59,934 bases of DNA from Bacteroidota bacterium (GCA_005883765.1 VBAQ01000011.1:1-59934), one strand, 5' to 3'. Numbered from the stretch's first letter, positions 27,269 to 36,661 are shown. Numbers and translations: made by a program. The notes: generated by a model from the sequence alone, not told the origin.

Positions 27269-27285
27269 TGGGGAATGGCGATGCG

Positions 27286-27459
27286 TTATTTCTGAGCCAA
27301 AAATTGTTTCACTTTATCCTTATGCACGATCTGCTCTTTAAAAGTATAAGAGCCTGTTTTCGGACTGCGAACAGCCTTAATAACCTTGCTCCAATTTTTT
27401 GCTTCAGCGGCTGCTTTGGCATCCTTCGTCTTGATCGCGGTTTTTGCTGCTTTTGCCAT
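27286..27459 (-). CDS. DUF4295 protein
   Basis: A 57-residue basic protein, MAKAAKTAIKTK through KQFLAQK, rich in Ala and Lys. It matches DUF4295, a Bacteroidota-specific family nearly always encoded after ribosomal proteins L28 and L33. A ribosome-associated role is likely from context, but the function is not established from sequence. It is the last gene of the operon. Confidence 0.9.
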   Translation of the reverse strand: MAKAAKTAIKTKDAKAAAEAKNWSKVIKAVRSPKTGSYTFKEQIVHKDKVKQFLAQK

Positions 27460-27525
27460 CGTACTAGTTTACTAGTTTATTGGTTGATTTGTTGATTGGG
27501 AATAACTGGGCAACTAATCAACTAC

Positions 27526-27708
27526 TTACTTAATTTCTTTATGTACTGTGTACTTCTTCAAAATTGGATTGTATTTCTTCAACTCCAATCTCTCGGGATT
27601 GTTTTTTTTATTTTTTGTTGTGATGTAGCGGCTGGTACCCGGCTGACCACTGTTTTTGTGCTCGGTACATTCCAAAATCACCTGAACCCGGTTTCCTTTT
27701 TTTGCCAT
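27526..27708 (-). CDS. rpmG: 50S ribosomal protein L33
   Basis: 60 residues, [18 protein letters not shown] with the usual basic C-terminal half ([19 protein letters not shown]). The zinc-binding cysteine pairs found in C+ forms are absent; only one Cys remains, so this is a zinc-independent form. It is 22 bases after rpmB. Confidence 0.95.
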   Translation of the reverse strand: MAKKGNRVQVILECTEHKNSGQPGTSRYITTKNKKNNPERLELKKYNPILKKYTVHKEIK

Positions 27709-27730
27709 TGTTTGCCTGGATTTAACTTAA

Positions 27731-27967
27731 TTAAATATGTTGACCGTTTGCCCTCATTTCCTTTACCACATTGTAAAGCCCCTTCTTGTTAATGGTGCGG
27801 ATGGCCGTAGTCGAGACTTTTAGCACGATCCATTTATCTTCTTCGGCCAGGTAATAACGTTTGGTTTGTAAATTGGGAAGAAAACGGCGTTTGGTCTTTA
27901 TGTTCGAGTGCGAAACTTTGTGACCAACCATTGGAACCTTACCTGTAACCTGACATACTCTTGCCAT
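27731..27967 (-). CDS. rpmB: 50S ribosomal protein L28
   Basis: 78 residues, MARVCQVTGKVPMVGHKVSHSNIKTKRRFLPNLQ, the L28 signature with RRFLPNLQ. It is the first gene of rpmB-rpmG-DUF4295. Confidence 0.96.
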   Translation of the reverse strand: MARVCQVTGKVPMVGHKVSHSNIKTKRRFLPNLQTKRYYLAEEDKWIVLKVSTTAIRTINKKGLYNVVKEMRANGQHI

Positions 27968-28006
27968 GATGATTCTAAATTTAGACCGAAGGGGAAATGA
28001 CTCTCC

Positions 28007-28046
28007 AAAGGAGTCCTTGCGGACCTTTTGAAGCCTCCTTCGGAGG
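28007..28046. repeat. Two adjacent small hairpins
   Basis: AAAGGAGTCC-TTGC-GGACCTTT (one bulge) is followed by CCTCC-TTC-GGAGG at 28034-28046. They lie between divergent rpmB and the acyltransferase stop region. The architecture is like the hairpins at 38436-38527. Confidence 0.45.
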
Positions 28047-28119
28047 ACGGCAAAGGTAAGGGAGATAGTCCAAAAAATTCAGGCATTTTCAGATTTTTTC
28101 TGAAAATCGAGCTAAAAAA

Positions 28120-29232
28120 TTACGGAAGAACTTTAACCCTAACTGGGCGGTCTTTGGAAGGAAAAACTCTGTTTCGCCATCGTAAAACCGGTTGTTCGAT
28201 CAGGCGTGAAATGATATAACCAAATAAAATATCTGCCAACAGGAAAATCACAAATTGAATGAACAGGGGTGGACGGGTCCACACATATCTACGGAAATTG
28301 TTCAAAATCCCCGGCCCAATAAAAAAATGAAAGAGATAAATGGCATAAGAATAAAAACCTACCCATGCGACCGAAAGGGCTAATCTATTTTCATTAAAAA
28401 AGTAGTTCCACCTGCCCTTATCCAGAGGAAGAATTGCAAGCAACATCACAATGGCAGCATAAGCCAGCCATGTAGTGGTAAAACCAATAGTAAGGATCCA
28501 TTTACTTGAATAGGGAAAAATAAATACCGGCAATAAAAAAATAATTGGTAGACAAAATAACCAAACCGCCTTTCTGCTGACCCATTGCTTAAATTTTTCG
28601 AAATGAAAATGATAATAGTATGAGATTAAAACCCCCGCAGAAAGTGAATCCGCACGAAACTGCAACGGATATTGGTGGGTGTAAGGATTATAACGCGGAA
28701 AAAAAGAGTAATGAATGATGCGCAAACCAAGACTCAGGATCATGACCAGGATACAGCCGGACGCTATCCACTTTATTTTGCCAAACCGGGCGATCAGTGG
28801 CAATAGAATCGCGACGAGAACATAAAATTGCTCCTCAATTCCCAATGACCATGTCACCTGCATAAAACCTGGCCGGTAGTTCTGTACAAAAAACAATTCT
28901 GATGTTACCTGAGAAGGCGGAGGAGGCCTGTGTTTGATGTGTAGATAAAGAAACTGTATGATAAAAGCCGTATAAAATAAAGGCCATATCTTAAAAACGC
29001 GGCGCATAAAGAAGCGACCGGCGTGCATGGTCCCTCTTTTTACCTTTTCCCTGAAAAGTATTCCCGAAACAAAAAAGCCGCTTAGCACAAAAAACAGATC
29101 GACTCCTGTCCAAAATACATGCGTAGAAACATAACCTGGAAAAAAATGATTGGTTATTACCAGTAACACCGCCACGCCTCGCAGGAAATCAAGGCTCTTG
29201 AATCGCATTTGCTTATTTAATTCATCCTGCAT
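28120..29232 (-). CDS. Acyltransferase 3 family membrane protein (OafA/YrhL type)
   Basis: A 370-residue integral membrane O-acyltransferase with about ten hydrophobic helices. The motif RGVAVLLVITNHFFP contains the conserved His, and WTGVDLFFVLSGFFVSG and SLGIEEQFYV are the family signatures. It transfers acetyl or other acyl groups to surface glycans or lipids. The exact acceptor is unknown. A second in-frame start (MRFKSLDFLRG) eight codons in is equally likely. Confidence 0.85.
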   Translation of the reverse strand: MQDELNKQMRFKSLDFLRGVAVLLVITNHFFPGYVSTHVFWTGVDLFFVLSGFFVSGILFREKVKRGTMHAGRFFMRRVFKIWPLFYTAFIIQFLYLHIKHRPPPPSQVTSELFFVQNYRPGFMQVTWSLGIEEQFYVLVAILLPLIARFGKIKWIASGCILVMILSLGLRIIHYSFFPRYNPYTHQYPLQFRADSLSAGVLISYYYHFHFEKFKQWVSRKAVWLFCLPIIFLLPVFIFPYSSKWILTIGFTTTWLAYAAIVMLLAILPLDKGRWNYFFNENRLALSVAWVGFYSYAIYLFHFFIGPGILNNFRRYVWTRPPLFIQFVIFLLADILFGYIISRLIEQPVLRWRNRVFPSKDRPVRVKVLP

Positions 29233-29336
29233 AAACAGGCTTCAAAATAAGCGATTCCCTCATTAGACAAAGTAATTTTTTTCAAGTAGCTTCGCCTCCC
29301 TAAATCTCAATTCTCAAACTCAAATTTTTAAATAGA

Positions 29337-30740
29337 ATGGCTTACGACGTAGTTGTAATTGGAAGCGGACCTGGCGGTTATGTGGCCGCAATCCGGGCCG
29401 CCCAGCTAGGTTTTAAAACAGCTATTATTGAAAGAGAAAGTTTAGGTGGGATTTGCTTGAACTGGGGCTGCATCCCCACCAAGGCCTTGCTAAAGAGTGC
29501 CCAGGTGGTAGAATACATTAAACACGCGGAGTCGTACGGTATTGAAGCTAATGGAAAACCAAAATTTGATGCGATCATCAAAAGAAGTCGCGGCGTAGCC
29601 GATAAAATGAGCAAGGGCGTTCAATTTTTGATGAGGAAGAACAAAATCGACGTCATCAATGGCTTTGGTAAACTCGTTTCGAAGGGAAAAATTGAAGTAA
29701 CCGCCGCCGATAACAAGAAGCAAACGGTTGAAGCAAAGCACATCATTGTTGCTACGGGCGCACGGAGTCGCGAACTGCCGAATTTAAAGATCGATGGCAA
29801 AAAAGTAATCGGTTATCGCGAAGCGATGATCCTTCCTCAACAGCCCAAATCACTCATCGTGGTCGGGAGCGGAGCTATCGGTGTTGAGTTTGGTTATTTC
29901 TATAACTGCCTGGGAACAAAAGTCACGATTGTGGAATTCCTGCCAAGAGTGGTTCCTGTAGAAGATGAAGAAATTTCAAAGGAACTGGAGAAGAATTTCA
30001 AGAAGCAGGGAATTCAGATTATGACAAGCAGCGAAGTGACCTCCGTTGATACTTCAGGAGATGGGGTAAAGGCAAAAGTAAAAACGCCCGACGGCGAGGT
30101 GACTCTTGAAGCAGAAATTTTACTTAGTGCTGTAGGGATCTCATCGAACATTGAGGGAATGGGCCTGGAGGAACTAGGTGTGAAAACAGACAAAGGGAAG
30201 ATCCTGGTTGATAAATTTTATCAAACGAATGTGCCAGGCATTTACGCAATTGGAGATTGTGCTCCTGGTCCGGCATTGGCCCATGTTGCCTCGAAGGAGG
30301 GAATCATCTGTGTGGAAAATATTGGCTTCAACGAAAAAAAATACAATCACAAACCCGAGGCACTGGACTATAATAATGTTCCCGGTTGTACTTATTGTAC
30401 TCCTGAAATCGCATCGGTTGGCTACACGGAAAAACAAGCCAGGGAAGCCGGATATGAAATTAAGGTGGGCAAATTCCCATTGAGTGCAAGTGGCAAAGCT
30501 TCGGCTGCAGGCCACCTGGAAGGCTTCATAAAAGTAATATTCGACGCAAAATATGGCGAATGGCTGGGCACACACATGATTGGAGACAATGTCACGGAAA
30601 TTATTATTCAAACCGTAACTGCCCGGAAACTGGAAACAACTTACCAGGAAGTTCTGAACAGCATTCACCCCCATCCTACCATCAGCGAGAGCGTCAAGGA
30701 TGCCATCGAAGTGGCCTACGGCGAGGCAATACACCTTTAA
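29337..30740 (+). CDS. lpd: Dihydrolipoyl dehydrogenase
   Basis: The 467-residue E3 subunit of 2-oxo-acid dehydrogenase complexes, reoxidising dihydrolipoamide with NAD+. The FAD loop is GSGPGGYVAAIRAAQLG, the redox disulfide is Cys40/Cys45 in GGICLNWGCIPTK, the NAD loop is VVGSGAIGVEFG, and the second FAD motif is YAIGDCAPGPALAH. The C-terminal HPHPTISE carries the catalytic His. The E1/E2 genes are not nearby, as is common for Bacteroidota. Confidence 0.96.
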   Translation: MAYDVVVIGSGPGGYVAAIRAAQLGFKTAIIERESLGGICLNWGCIPTKALLKSAQVVEYIKHAESYGIEANGKPKFDAIIKRSRGVADKMSKGVQFLMRKNKIDVINGFGKLVSKGKIEVTAADNKKQTVEAKHIIVATGARSRELPNLKIDGKKVIGYREAMILPQQPKSLIVVGSGAIGVEFGYFYNCLGTKVTIVEFLPRVVPVEDEEISKELEKNFKKQGIQIMTSSEVTSVDTSGDGVKAKVKTPDGEVTLEAEILLSAVGISSNIEGMGLEELGVKTDKGKILVDKFYQTNVPGIYAIGDCAPGPALAHVASKEGIICVENIGFNEKKYNHKPEALDYNNVPGCTYCTPEIASVGYTEKQAREAGYEIKVGKFPLSASGKASAAGHLEGFIKVIFDAKYGEWLGTHMIGDNVTEIIIQTVTARKLETTYQEVLNSIHPHPTISESVKDAIEVAYGEAIHL

Positions 30741-30897
30741 TCTTTTCCAGCTTGATCCCCGCCATCCATCAGGAAGTTTGAAGAAGGATAGATCTATCGA
30801 TTCATATCCTTAGGCCCATTTTTTGATTATTTGTTTTCATGCCATAAGAAATAAAGCAGACTAAATCAAAAGCATCTTCGTTATAGAAACGAATGAA

Positions 30898-31635
30898 ATG
30901 TTCATTGTGAAAAGTATTTTTTATCTCATCATTTTTTTCTTTTTTCTGCAAAAAATTAATGGGCAGGATAGAATTTTTCAACCCAAGATCACCGTAAAAT
31001 GGGCACCTACTGGCTTAATACTTGGAGACCTTAGTCTTCAGGGCGAATACGGTTTTATAAAAAAATCATCGCTTACAGCAAAGATTGGCGTTCCTTTTAG
31101 CCGTCCCTACCACGCAAATTTCGATGGTCATGATGTGGATATGCACATGAGGGCATTTTCATTTCTTGCCGGCTACCGAAAATATCTCTCCAAACAAATT
31201 CTAAAAGGTTTTTACATCGAGCCATTCTTCACTTACGCTCATCACACAACAGATGGAACAGGCGAAGGGAGCCTGGACAATCAAAGGGTGACGATGGATT
31301 TTAGCAACGACTATAACGGGGCCGGCTTTGGCGTACAGTTGGGCTCCCAATTTATAATTGCTAAGCGACTCGTGATTGATCTCTTCTTTTTTGGACCACA
31401 ACTCACTTCATCAAGAAATGATTTCAGGGCCATTGACCCTTATAACTATGCAGCCTGGACAACCATCCAGGCCGATGAGGCTGAACAGGATATAAGAAAT
31501 TTCCTCAACCAGTTTCCTTTCATCAGGAATAAGGTCGATGTGCATGTTGATAAGATCAATAGAACAGTGATGGCGGATTTCAAGGGAGCCCTCGTAGGAG
31601 TAAGATTCGGCGTCTCTATTGGCATTGCTCTCTAG
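30898..31635 (+). CDS. Outer-membrane beta-barrel protein
   Basis: 245 residues with a signal peptide ending ING|Q. It begins with KWAPTGLILGDLSLQGEYGF, a pattern typical of DUF3575-like barrels. Several amphipathic strands follow, with a long insertion at about 180-220 (EAEQDIRNFLNQFPF), and the last strand ends RFGVSIGIAL. The role is unknown. It is convergent with a DUF4197 gene. Confidence 0.7.
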   Translation: MFIVKSIFYLIIFFFFLQKINGQDRIFQPKITVKWAPTGLILGDLSLQGEYGFIKKSSLTAKIGVPFSRPYHANFDGHDVDMHMRAFSFLAGYRKYLSKQILKGFYIEPFFTYAHHTTDGTGEGSLDNQRVTMDFSNDYNGAGFGVQLGSQFIIAKRLVIDLFFFGPQLTSSRNDFRAIDPYNYAAWTTIQADEAEQDIRNFLNQFPFIRNKVDVHVDKINRTVMADFKGALVGVRFGVSIGIAL

Positions 31636-31747
31636 CTCCTGGCTAAAAGATAAACCAATATTGATTTTTTCAAATAAGACATAATTAAAAAAGAAAAGGA
31701 GAGAAAGACACGAAGCCTTCCCTCCTATCTCTTTTTATCTCTTGCTT

Positions 31748-32497
31748 CTAATTTGCAAAGACCTTCTTCAGGATATCCGTTGTTCTTGCAACAGGATCTT
31801 TTCTTATTTTCTGTTCTTCTTGCCCCACCTGGTAAAATATTCCTGCCATGGCCTTTTCTGTAACGTAAGCAAGGAGATCAGTATTGACTTTCTCGCTGCT
31901 AAATTTATTATAGGTAGTAAAAACGGTGTTCCAGTATTTTGTAGCATTTACTTTTTTCAGGGAACTTTCTATTACTGGCCGGAAGGCTTCGGTAAGAGAA
32001 GCGGTTGTTTTTTGTTTTAAATAGTTAGTGGCTGCGAAATCACCACCTTTCAAAATTCCAAACGCGTCCTGTATGCTCATTTGCTTGATGGCATTTATGA
32101 ATATTGGCGCTGCGCTTTTTGCTGCATCTTCGGCCGCACGATTCATGGAAAGAATGGCATTGTCAACTTGTTTTCCCATGCCGACATTGCGTAAAGTTTT
32201 TTCGACTTTTTGTGCTTCCGGAGGCATCAAAATTTTGATCACAGCATCTTTAAAAAAACCATCAACGGCAGAAAGTTTTTCAGTCCCTCTCTTAGTTCCC
32301 ACCTCCAAGGCTTCCTTCAACCCACTTATCACTTCATCATTGGTAAGCCCACCGGAATTTTTGTTCGGAACTTTTTGAATGATCCTGTCCACCCCCGTTT
32401 TGCCTGTGGAGTCCTTTTTGAAAAGCCTCTTAAGCTGAGCATGAGAAAAAGAAAATAACAGCAAGGTTGTGACGGATAAAAGGAGAATTTTTTTCAT
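31748..32497 (-). CDS. DUF4197 secreted protein
   Basis: 249 residues from MKKILLLSVTT, with a signal peptide ending SHA|Q. The rest is helical, with GLTNDEVISGLKEALEVGTKRGTEKLS as the family's leading motif. DUF4197 proteins are exported and of unknown function. A longer frame upstream adds residues that break the signal peptide. Confidence 0.8.
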   Translation of the reverse strand: MKKILLLSVTTLLLFSFSHAQLKRLFKKDSTGKTGVDRIIQKVPNKNSGGLTNDEVISGLKEALEVGTKRGTEKLSAVDGFFKDAVIKILMPPEAQKVEKTLRNVGMGKQVDNAILSMNRAAEDAAKSAAPIFINAIKQMSIQDAFGILKGGDFAATNYLKQKTTASLTEAFRPVIESSLKKVNATKYWNTVFTTYNKFSSEKVNTDLLAYVTEKAMAGIFYQVGQEEQKIRKDPVARTTDILKKVFAN

Positions 32498-32590
32498 CGG
32501 GGTATTTTTATTTTTTTGAATCAAAAATAACACCCTCAAACTTAAAACGCAGTTAAATAGCCAGGAAAATATAAATACTAAGAGAGTTTA

Positions 32591-33838
32591 CTAAAGCTTT
32601 ATGAACTTTTGCATCATTCTTTCACCATTTTTCTCGCCCCTGATGAAATAAATGCCCGGTTGCAGGGTGCTTACGTCGATCTTCTGAATTTTTGAGGAGA
32701 TTGTTTTTGTGAGCACAACGTGACCGGTAACATTTATCACCTGCAATTGCTTGCCGATCCATCTTTCATCATATTCCAGATTGATGGTCAGTTCTGAAGT
32801 GGCAGGATTAGGAAATATCTGTATATGCAGCCATTGAGGAGGCGAATCCGGCAAAGGAATTTGTTCAATCGCGGGCTTATTTAAGCCATAAGATGAGAGG
32901 ATAGAATAACGTGGCCCTCCGGATTCAAATAATACCCGCATTTTCTGTTTTTGACCCTGGGTGAACATAACCAGGCAATCGTCATTTGTGAAATCCATGT
33001 AGTCCATGTACATATCGCCATTAGGGCCATTGTTGCAGCTAATTCGAGCCGTTGAAGGGCAGCCATTGGTAAATGTCTGTTGTTTCGGAGTATCTGCGAT
33101 CCCATCGTCGCCGCAGTCAGCATCACCCCACAGATGGCGCAATCCAAGCCAATGACCAACTTCATGAACGGCTGTCCTGCCCTGGTTATAAACTCCTGAG
33201 TTTGTAATGCCAAAAACAGTGTTGCTGATCACAACGCCATCTTTATTAGCAGGGTCACCGGGTAAGCTCGAGTAACCTATCAATCTTTCCAATGTCCCCA
33301 CCCATATATTCAGATAGTTTTTTGCATCCCAGGCGTCATCCCCCATTTCAGAAGAGAATTTGATCTTATCGTCCAGGGTCCAATTTGTAATGGGAGTGTA
33401 TTTATGAATGATGCCAGAGGTCGCTCTTCCGGACGCGTCGACGGTAGCTAGTTTGAATTCAATTTCACAATCAGCAGCCAGCGATTTAAATGCGAGAGGA
33501 ATCTTTGCGGTGTCGGAGTTTAATTTTCTATAATCCCTGTTCAACGCCGAGAGCTGGCTGCGCACCTGGTCATCAGAAATATTTTCACCTGGATAGTGAT
33601 AGAGAATGTGCACAAGAACAGGTATCGTGATTATTTTTTCCTCTTCTAGCCTTCCAATAGTTTGCGATCTTGATGTTTCATCGCGGAATATGAAATTGTC
33701 AATTGCCTTGTGCGTTAATTCCAAGGAAGGATCGGTGCGAATCAATTGCTTTTGATAATCAAAAGATCCACATTCACGTTGGGCAAAAAGAAAATTGGCT
33801 GCCAGCAAACCACCCCACCATAATAAAAACCTTCTCAT
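32591..33838 (-). CDS. M43 (pappalysin-type) metalloprotease with T9SS sorting domain
   Basis: 415 residues from MRRFLLWWGG, with a signal peptide ending LFA|Q. The zinc motif HEVGHWLGLRH fits the extended HExxHxxGxxH metzincin motif. The downstream YMDYMDFTND is the Met-turn. The C-terminal 75 residues (IFPNPATSELTI to GIYFIRGEKNGERMMQKFIKL) form a type A T9SS sorting domain, so the enzyme should cross the outer membrane by type IX secretion. It probably degrades extracellular protein. Confidence 0.9.
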   Translation of the reverse strand: MRRFLLWWGGLLAANFLFAQRECGSFDYQKQLIRTDPSLELTHKAIDNFIFRDETSRSQTIGRLEEEKIITIPVLVHILYHYPGENISDDQVRSQLSALNRDYRKLNSDTAKIPLAFKSLAADCEIEFKLATVDASGRATSGIIHKYTPITNWTLDDKIKFSSEMGDDAWDAKNYLNIWVGTLERLIGYSSLPGDPANKDGVVISNTVFGITNSGVYNQGRTAVHEVGHWLGLRHLWGDADCGDDGIADTPKQQTFTNGCPSTARISCNNGPNGDMYMDYMDFTNDDCLVMFTQGQKQKMRVLFESGGPRYSILSSYGLNKPAIEQIPLPDSPPQWLHIQIFPNPATSELTINLEYDERWIGKQLQVINVTGHVVLTKTISSKIQKIDVSTLQPGIYFIRGEKNGERMMQKFIKL

Positions 33839-34119
33839 AATCCCATTTACGGTGTCTAAAACTCCATACAGAAATTTTATCTGCACGAGCTTTCAAGCAG
33901 GTATTGGAAAGGAAACAAATGAATATTGGGAAAAAGTGAGGTGATTCCAGGGATACGATTAACGGTAAATAATTTCGGGGAGTACGGTTTCAGCTCAAAT
34001 ATATGTTGTTTTATTTTAGGAACAAAGCTCTTCACCCGGGAAATTCCCAGGGATTCTATATCTAAGGTTTAACAGCGGCAATTCGGATCAAACCTTATTT
34101 TTGTGCGATTCAAGTAAAA
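33839..34119. other. Divergent intergenic region
   Basis: About 280 bases. Apart from a TATTTTTG promoter element upstream of the cyclase and a small GGGAAATTCCC palindrome near 34040, I see nothing. Confidence 0.4.
34096..34103 (+). promoter_or_regulatory. -7 promoter element of the glutaminyl cyclase gene
   Basis: TATTTTTG matches TAnnTTTG, 16 bases before the ATG. The -33 element is unclear. Confidence 0.4.
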
Positions 34120-34920
34120 ATGAAAAAAATAATTTTAGCAGCTCTGATTCCCCTGACTTTTAGTTGCAACAATGGTTCCGGGAGCAACGACAGTACCTCA
34201 ACACGCCCCCCCGAACCTGAGACAATGAATTGCGTCGTACAAAAATCATATCTGCACGACACTTCCTCATTTACTGAGGGTTTATTGATGTACAATGGAT
34301 CATTGTATGAGAGCACAGGAATTAAGGGACATTCCAAACTCCTAAAGATTAATTTGGCAACGGGTAAACCCGAAAAGGAGGTAAAACTTGATTCGGCATA
34401 TTTTGGAGAGGGCATCGCCATTTTACGCGACACCATTTACCAGTTAACTTATCAGAGCAATATTGCCTTTGTTTACACCTTGAAGGATTTTAAGAAAGTA
34501 AAAGAGCTTCCTTTTTCGACCGAAAGTGGCGAAGGATGGGGAATGACGACAGATGGGACCTACCTTATTGCCGACGACGGGACCAGCAACATTTATTACT
34601 TCGAGCCTTCCACTTTTAAAGTGGTGAAAAAAATAACCGTTACGGATGCAGGCACACTTAGCTACAATGTAAACGAACTCGAATATATTGACGGTTACCT
34701 TTATGCCAACCAGTGGCAGTTGCCCTATATTTTAAAAATTGATCCGGCCAGCGGCCAGGTTGTCGCTAAAATTGATCTTACAGATGTCTGGAACACCATA
34801 AAACACAAAGATTCCCACGCCGAGGTTTTAAATGGTATTGCCTATGACGCAGCTTCGAAAAAAATCTACGTAACCGGCAAATGGTGGCCTGAATTGTATG
34901 AAGTTCAATTCAGCAAATAG
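34120..34920 (+). CDS. Glutaminyl-peptide cyclotransferase, lipoprotein
   Basis: A 266-residue plant-type (type II, Glu_cyclase_2, PF05096) glutaminyl cyclase, which converts N-terminal Gln to pyroglutamate. The lipoprotein signal ends TFSC (Cys16). The propeller motifs are SFTEGLLMYNGSLYESTGIKG, FGEGIAI, SGEGWGMTTDG, NVNELEYIDGYLYAN and VLNGIAYD. It would face the periplasm. In Bacteroidota most signal-peptidase-I substrates carry Gln at +1, so it probably modifies many exported proteins. Its promoter is divergent from the T9SS protease. Confidence 0.93.
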   Translation: MKKIILAALIPLTFSCNNGSGSNDSTSTRPPEPETMNCVVQKSYLHDTSSFTEGLLMYNGSLYESTGIKGHSKLLKINLATGKPEKEVKLDSAYFGEGIAILRDTIYQLTYQSNIAFVYTLKDFKKVKELPFSTESGEGWGMTTDGTYLIADDGTSNIYYFEPSTFKVVKKITVTDAGTLSYNVNELEYIDGYLYANQWQLPYILKIDPASGQVVAKIDLTDVWNTIKHKDSHAEVLNGIAYDAASKKIYVTGKWWPELYEVQFSK

Positions 34921-35011
34921 CATTAGAAATTCCAAAATTCAAATCACAAATTCCAAAAATTGAGCTCCTTATCTGGACTTTGGTCCTGATAGCTATCGGG
35001 AATGTGATTTG
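34921..35011. repeat. Intergenic low-complexity and palindrome element
   Basis: ATTCCAAAATTCAAATC-type words followed by TCCTGATAGCTATCGGGA at 34984-35001, a near-perfect palindrome (one mismatch). Similar words lie at 2690-2790. Confidence 0.5.
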
Positions 35012-35908
35012 CTATTTATTGATAATATAGATCAGGGAGCTGCATTTGCTTTTATCATTCATTGCTTTCAAATTTGAGCGTAATGCTATCCAGATTGCAC
35101 CAGGCCAATTTGTTTTTCCGTTTTTGTATTTACTGCTCAGCAAACTCACATAAAAACTATCGAACCACATAGGTCGTTGGTCCAGCAGGTCCATGCCCAT
35201 TTTTTCAACCAGTGACATCATGGATAGCGGTGAGAAATGATAAAGATGCCGGGGCACATCATAAGCAGCCCAATACTCTTTGTATACAGAAGCATCCAGG
35301 GACGTGTAGTTTGGCACTGCGATGATCAATTGTCCACCCTGCTTCAATAATGTTTTTAATTGCAGCAAATGCACATGCAAGTCATGCATGTGCTCAAGGA
35401 CATGCCAGAGTGTGATGACCTCAAAAGAATCTGGTGAAAGAGTGAACAGTTCATCTGCATTTTTTAATTGGCAATTAAATTGGTCTTTGGCAATTTCTCT
35501 TGCATCATCGTCGGGCTCAAGACCAATGACCTGCCATCCATGTTCTTTCATTTCTTTCACAAAAGATCCTGTGCCACTTCCAACATCCAGAAGTCTTCCT
35601 TGCTTCTTCCCTGTTATTTTGCAAACAAGTTCTCTTTTCTGCCGCAAAGTTTTTTTTCGAACAATTTGATATAACCGGTTGATGAGTCCTTTTGAAGTAT
35701 TTGTGTGAGAAATATACTCTTCTGATTTGTAATATTCACCGATAACGTCAGATGGTGGCGCATCCTGCGTAAACCTCAACGAACAATCGGCACAGTGCCA
35801 GATGGAAAAAAATTCGCCTGATACCGCATAATCTTTTACCGAAAAAACCAGGTTGATAAATGAAGAACCACAAGCAGGGCAATGAGTATAATGAACAACA
35901 GAATTCAT
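35012..35908 (-). CDS. Class I SAM-dependent methyltransferase with zinc-finger N-terminus
   Basis: 298 residues. The N-terminal zinc-ribbon-like part has CPACGSSF and WHCADCSLRF (four cysteines). The Rossmann core starts with LLDVGSGTGSFVKEM, with an acidic residue in GLEPDDD, and HVLEHMHDLHVHL follows. The C-terminus ends in a helical tail. The methylated substrate is unknown. It is the last gene of the TPR/barrel/HU set, 60 bases after the HU-like gene. Confidence 0.8.
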   Translation of the reverse strand: MNSVVHYTHCPACGSSFINLVFSVKDYAVSGEFFSIWHCADCSLRFTQDAPPSDVIGEYYKSEEYISHTNTSKGLINRLYQIVRKKTLRQKRELVCKITGKKQGRLLDVGSGTGSFVKEMKEHGWQVIGLEPDDDAREIAKDQFNCQLKNADELFTLSPDSFEVITLWHVLEHMHDLHVHLLQLKTLLKQGGQLIIAVPNYTSLDASVYKEYWAAYDVPRHLYHFSPLSMMSLVEKMGMDLLDQRPMWFDSFYVSLLSSKYKNGKTNWPGAIWIALRSNLKAMNDKSKCSSLIYIINK

Positions 35909-35968
35909 TCGATTTTAAGATGGGCAAAGTAAAATGAATTTTGCAAAAAGGCGACAGATATTCTGAGT

Positions 35969-36661
35969 TCATTTATACCCGGTCGGGGCTTCAGCCGGTG
36001 AAGTTTTATGGTTGTTCCCTGTAGCTGTTCCTGCGAAGCCATGTTGTGAAAAATACCAGCCAAGAAAGATAAAAATAGCAATGATCACTGTAAGTGGCCA
36101 TATCCACCAGCGGTTACGTTTTTCAGCAGCGGGCTTGGGATTCAGCAAAATTTCCGTCATCTGTGCGGAAGTCTTTTCCGTTTCTCCCACAAGCATAGTG
36201 TGCTCGGCATTTTCTCTGATCACTTTTTTAGCGACTGTTTCTGCGAGCCAGGGTAACTCGTTCCTGGCACTCTCGAGACCTATTTCCCCTGAGGACTCCT
36301 TCTGGAATACCCCTATGCCATTCCAAATAATTTTCGTACCAGCATCTAATTGTTTTTTTAATTCAAAAACGAAATCATTGAACTGGATCATCGCCTCCGT
36401 TTCACTGATGCCACTACTTGCGGCAAGCCATGAAAATAATTTTCTTGACGGAGTTTCGCGTCCCTGACCATGTTGTTCATTTGTAGCAGCGCTCGCGGTC
36501 AGGCGGACTCTTTCAAGTACGAAGAAATAATTAGGAGGTAAAAAACTTTGGTTAACAAACCGTGATTCTGCTGGCTTAACTTGCAAGACAATTACCCCGA
36601 TGCCAGGAAGATCAATTCGTTTATGTTTGATCAGGAACTTGTAAAGAATCTCATACATCAT
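35969..36661 (-). CDS. HU-CCDC81-like N-terminal domain membrane protein
   Basis: 230 residues. The N-terminal region (about 1-150) resembles the paired HU/IHF-like CCDC81 domains found in Bacteroidota envelope proteins: FLIKHKRIDLPGIGVIVLQ at the start, and FVFELKKQLDAGTKIIWNGIGVFQKE later. A single transmembrane helix (WIWPLTVIIAIFIFLGWYF) follows, then a short tail without the SPOR domain that often ends such proteins. The start ATG shares one base with the barrel gene's stop (TGATG), so translation is coupled. Confidence 0.75.
   Translation of the reverse strand: MMYEILYKFLIKHKRIDLPGIGVIVLQVKPAESRFVNQSFLPPNYFFVLERVRLTASAATNEQHGQGRETPSRKLFSWLAASSGISETEAMIQFNDFVFELKKQLDAGTKIIWNGIGVFQKESSGEIGLESARNELPWLAETVAKKVIRENAEHTMLVGETEKTSAQMTEILLNPKPAAEKRNRWWIWPLTVIIAIFIFLGWYFSQHGFAGTATGNNHKTSPAEAPTGYK

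Larger units (their letters stand above)
26995..27285. other. Intergenic with terminator and 70-bp repeat
   Basis: About 290 bases between the ftsY operon and the ribosomal-protein operon. It holds a terminator (27166-27187) and a palindromic repeat (27199-27268), described separately. Otherwise it is AT-rich without a supported gene. Confidence 0.6.

Noticed and set aside
30174-30734. 186-codon frame antisense to lpd
   Set aside because: It lies entirely within a certain gene and mirrors its codon pattern; no independent evidence.
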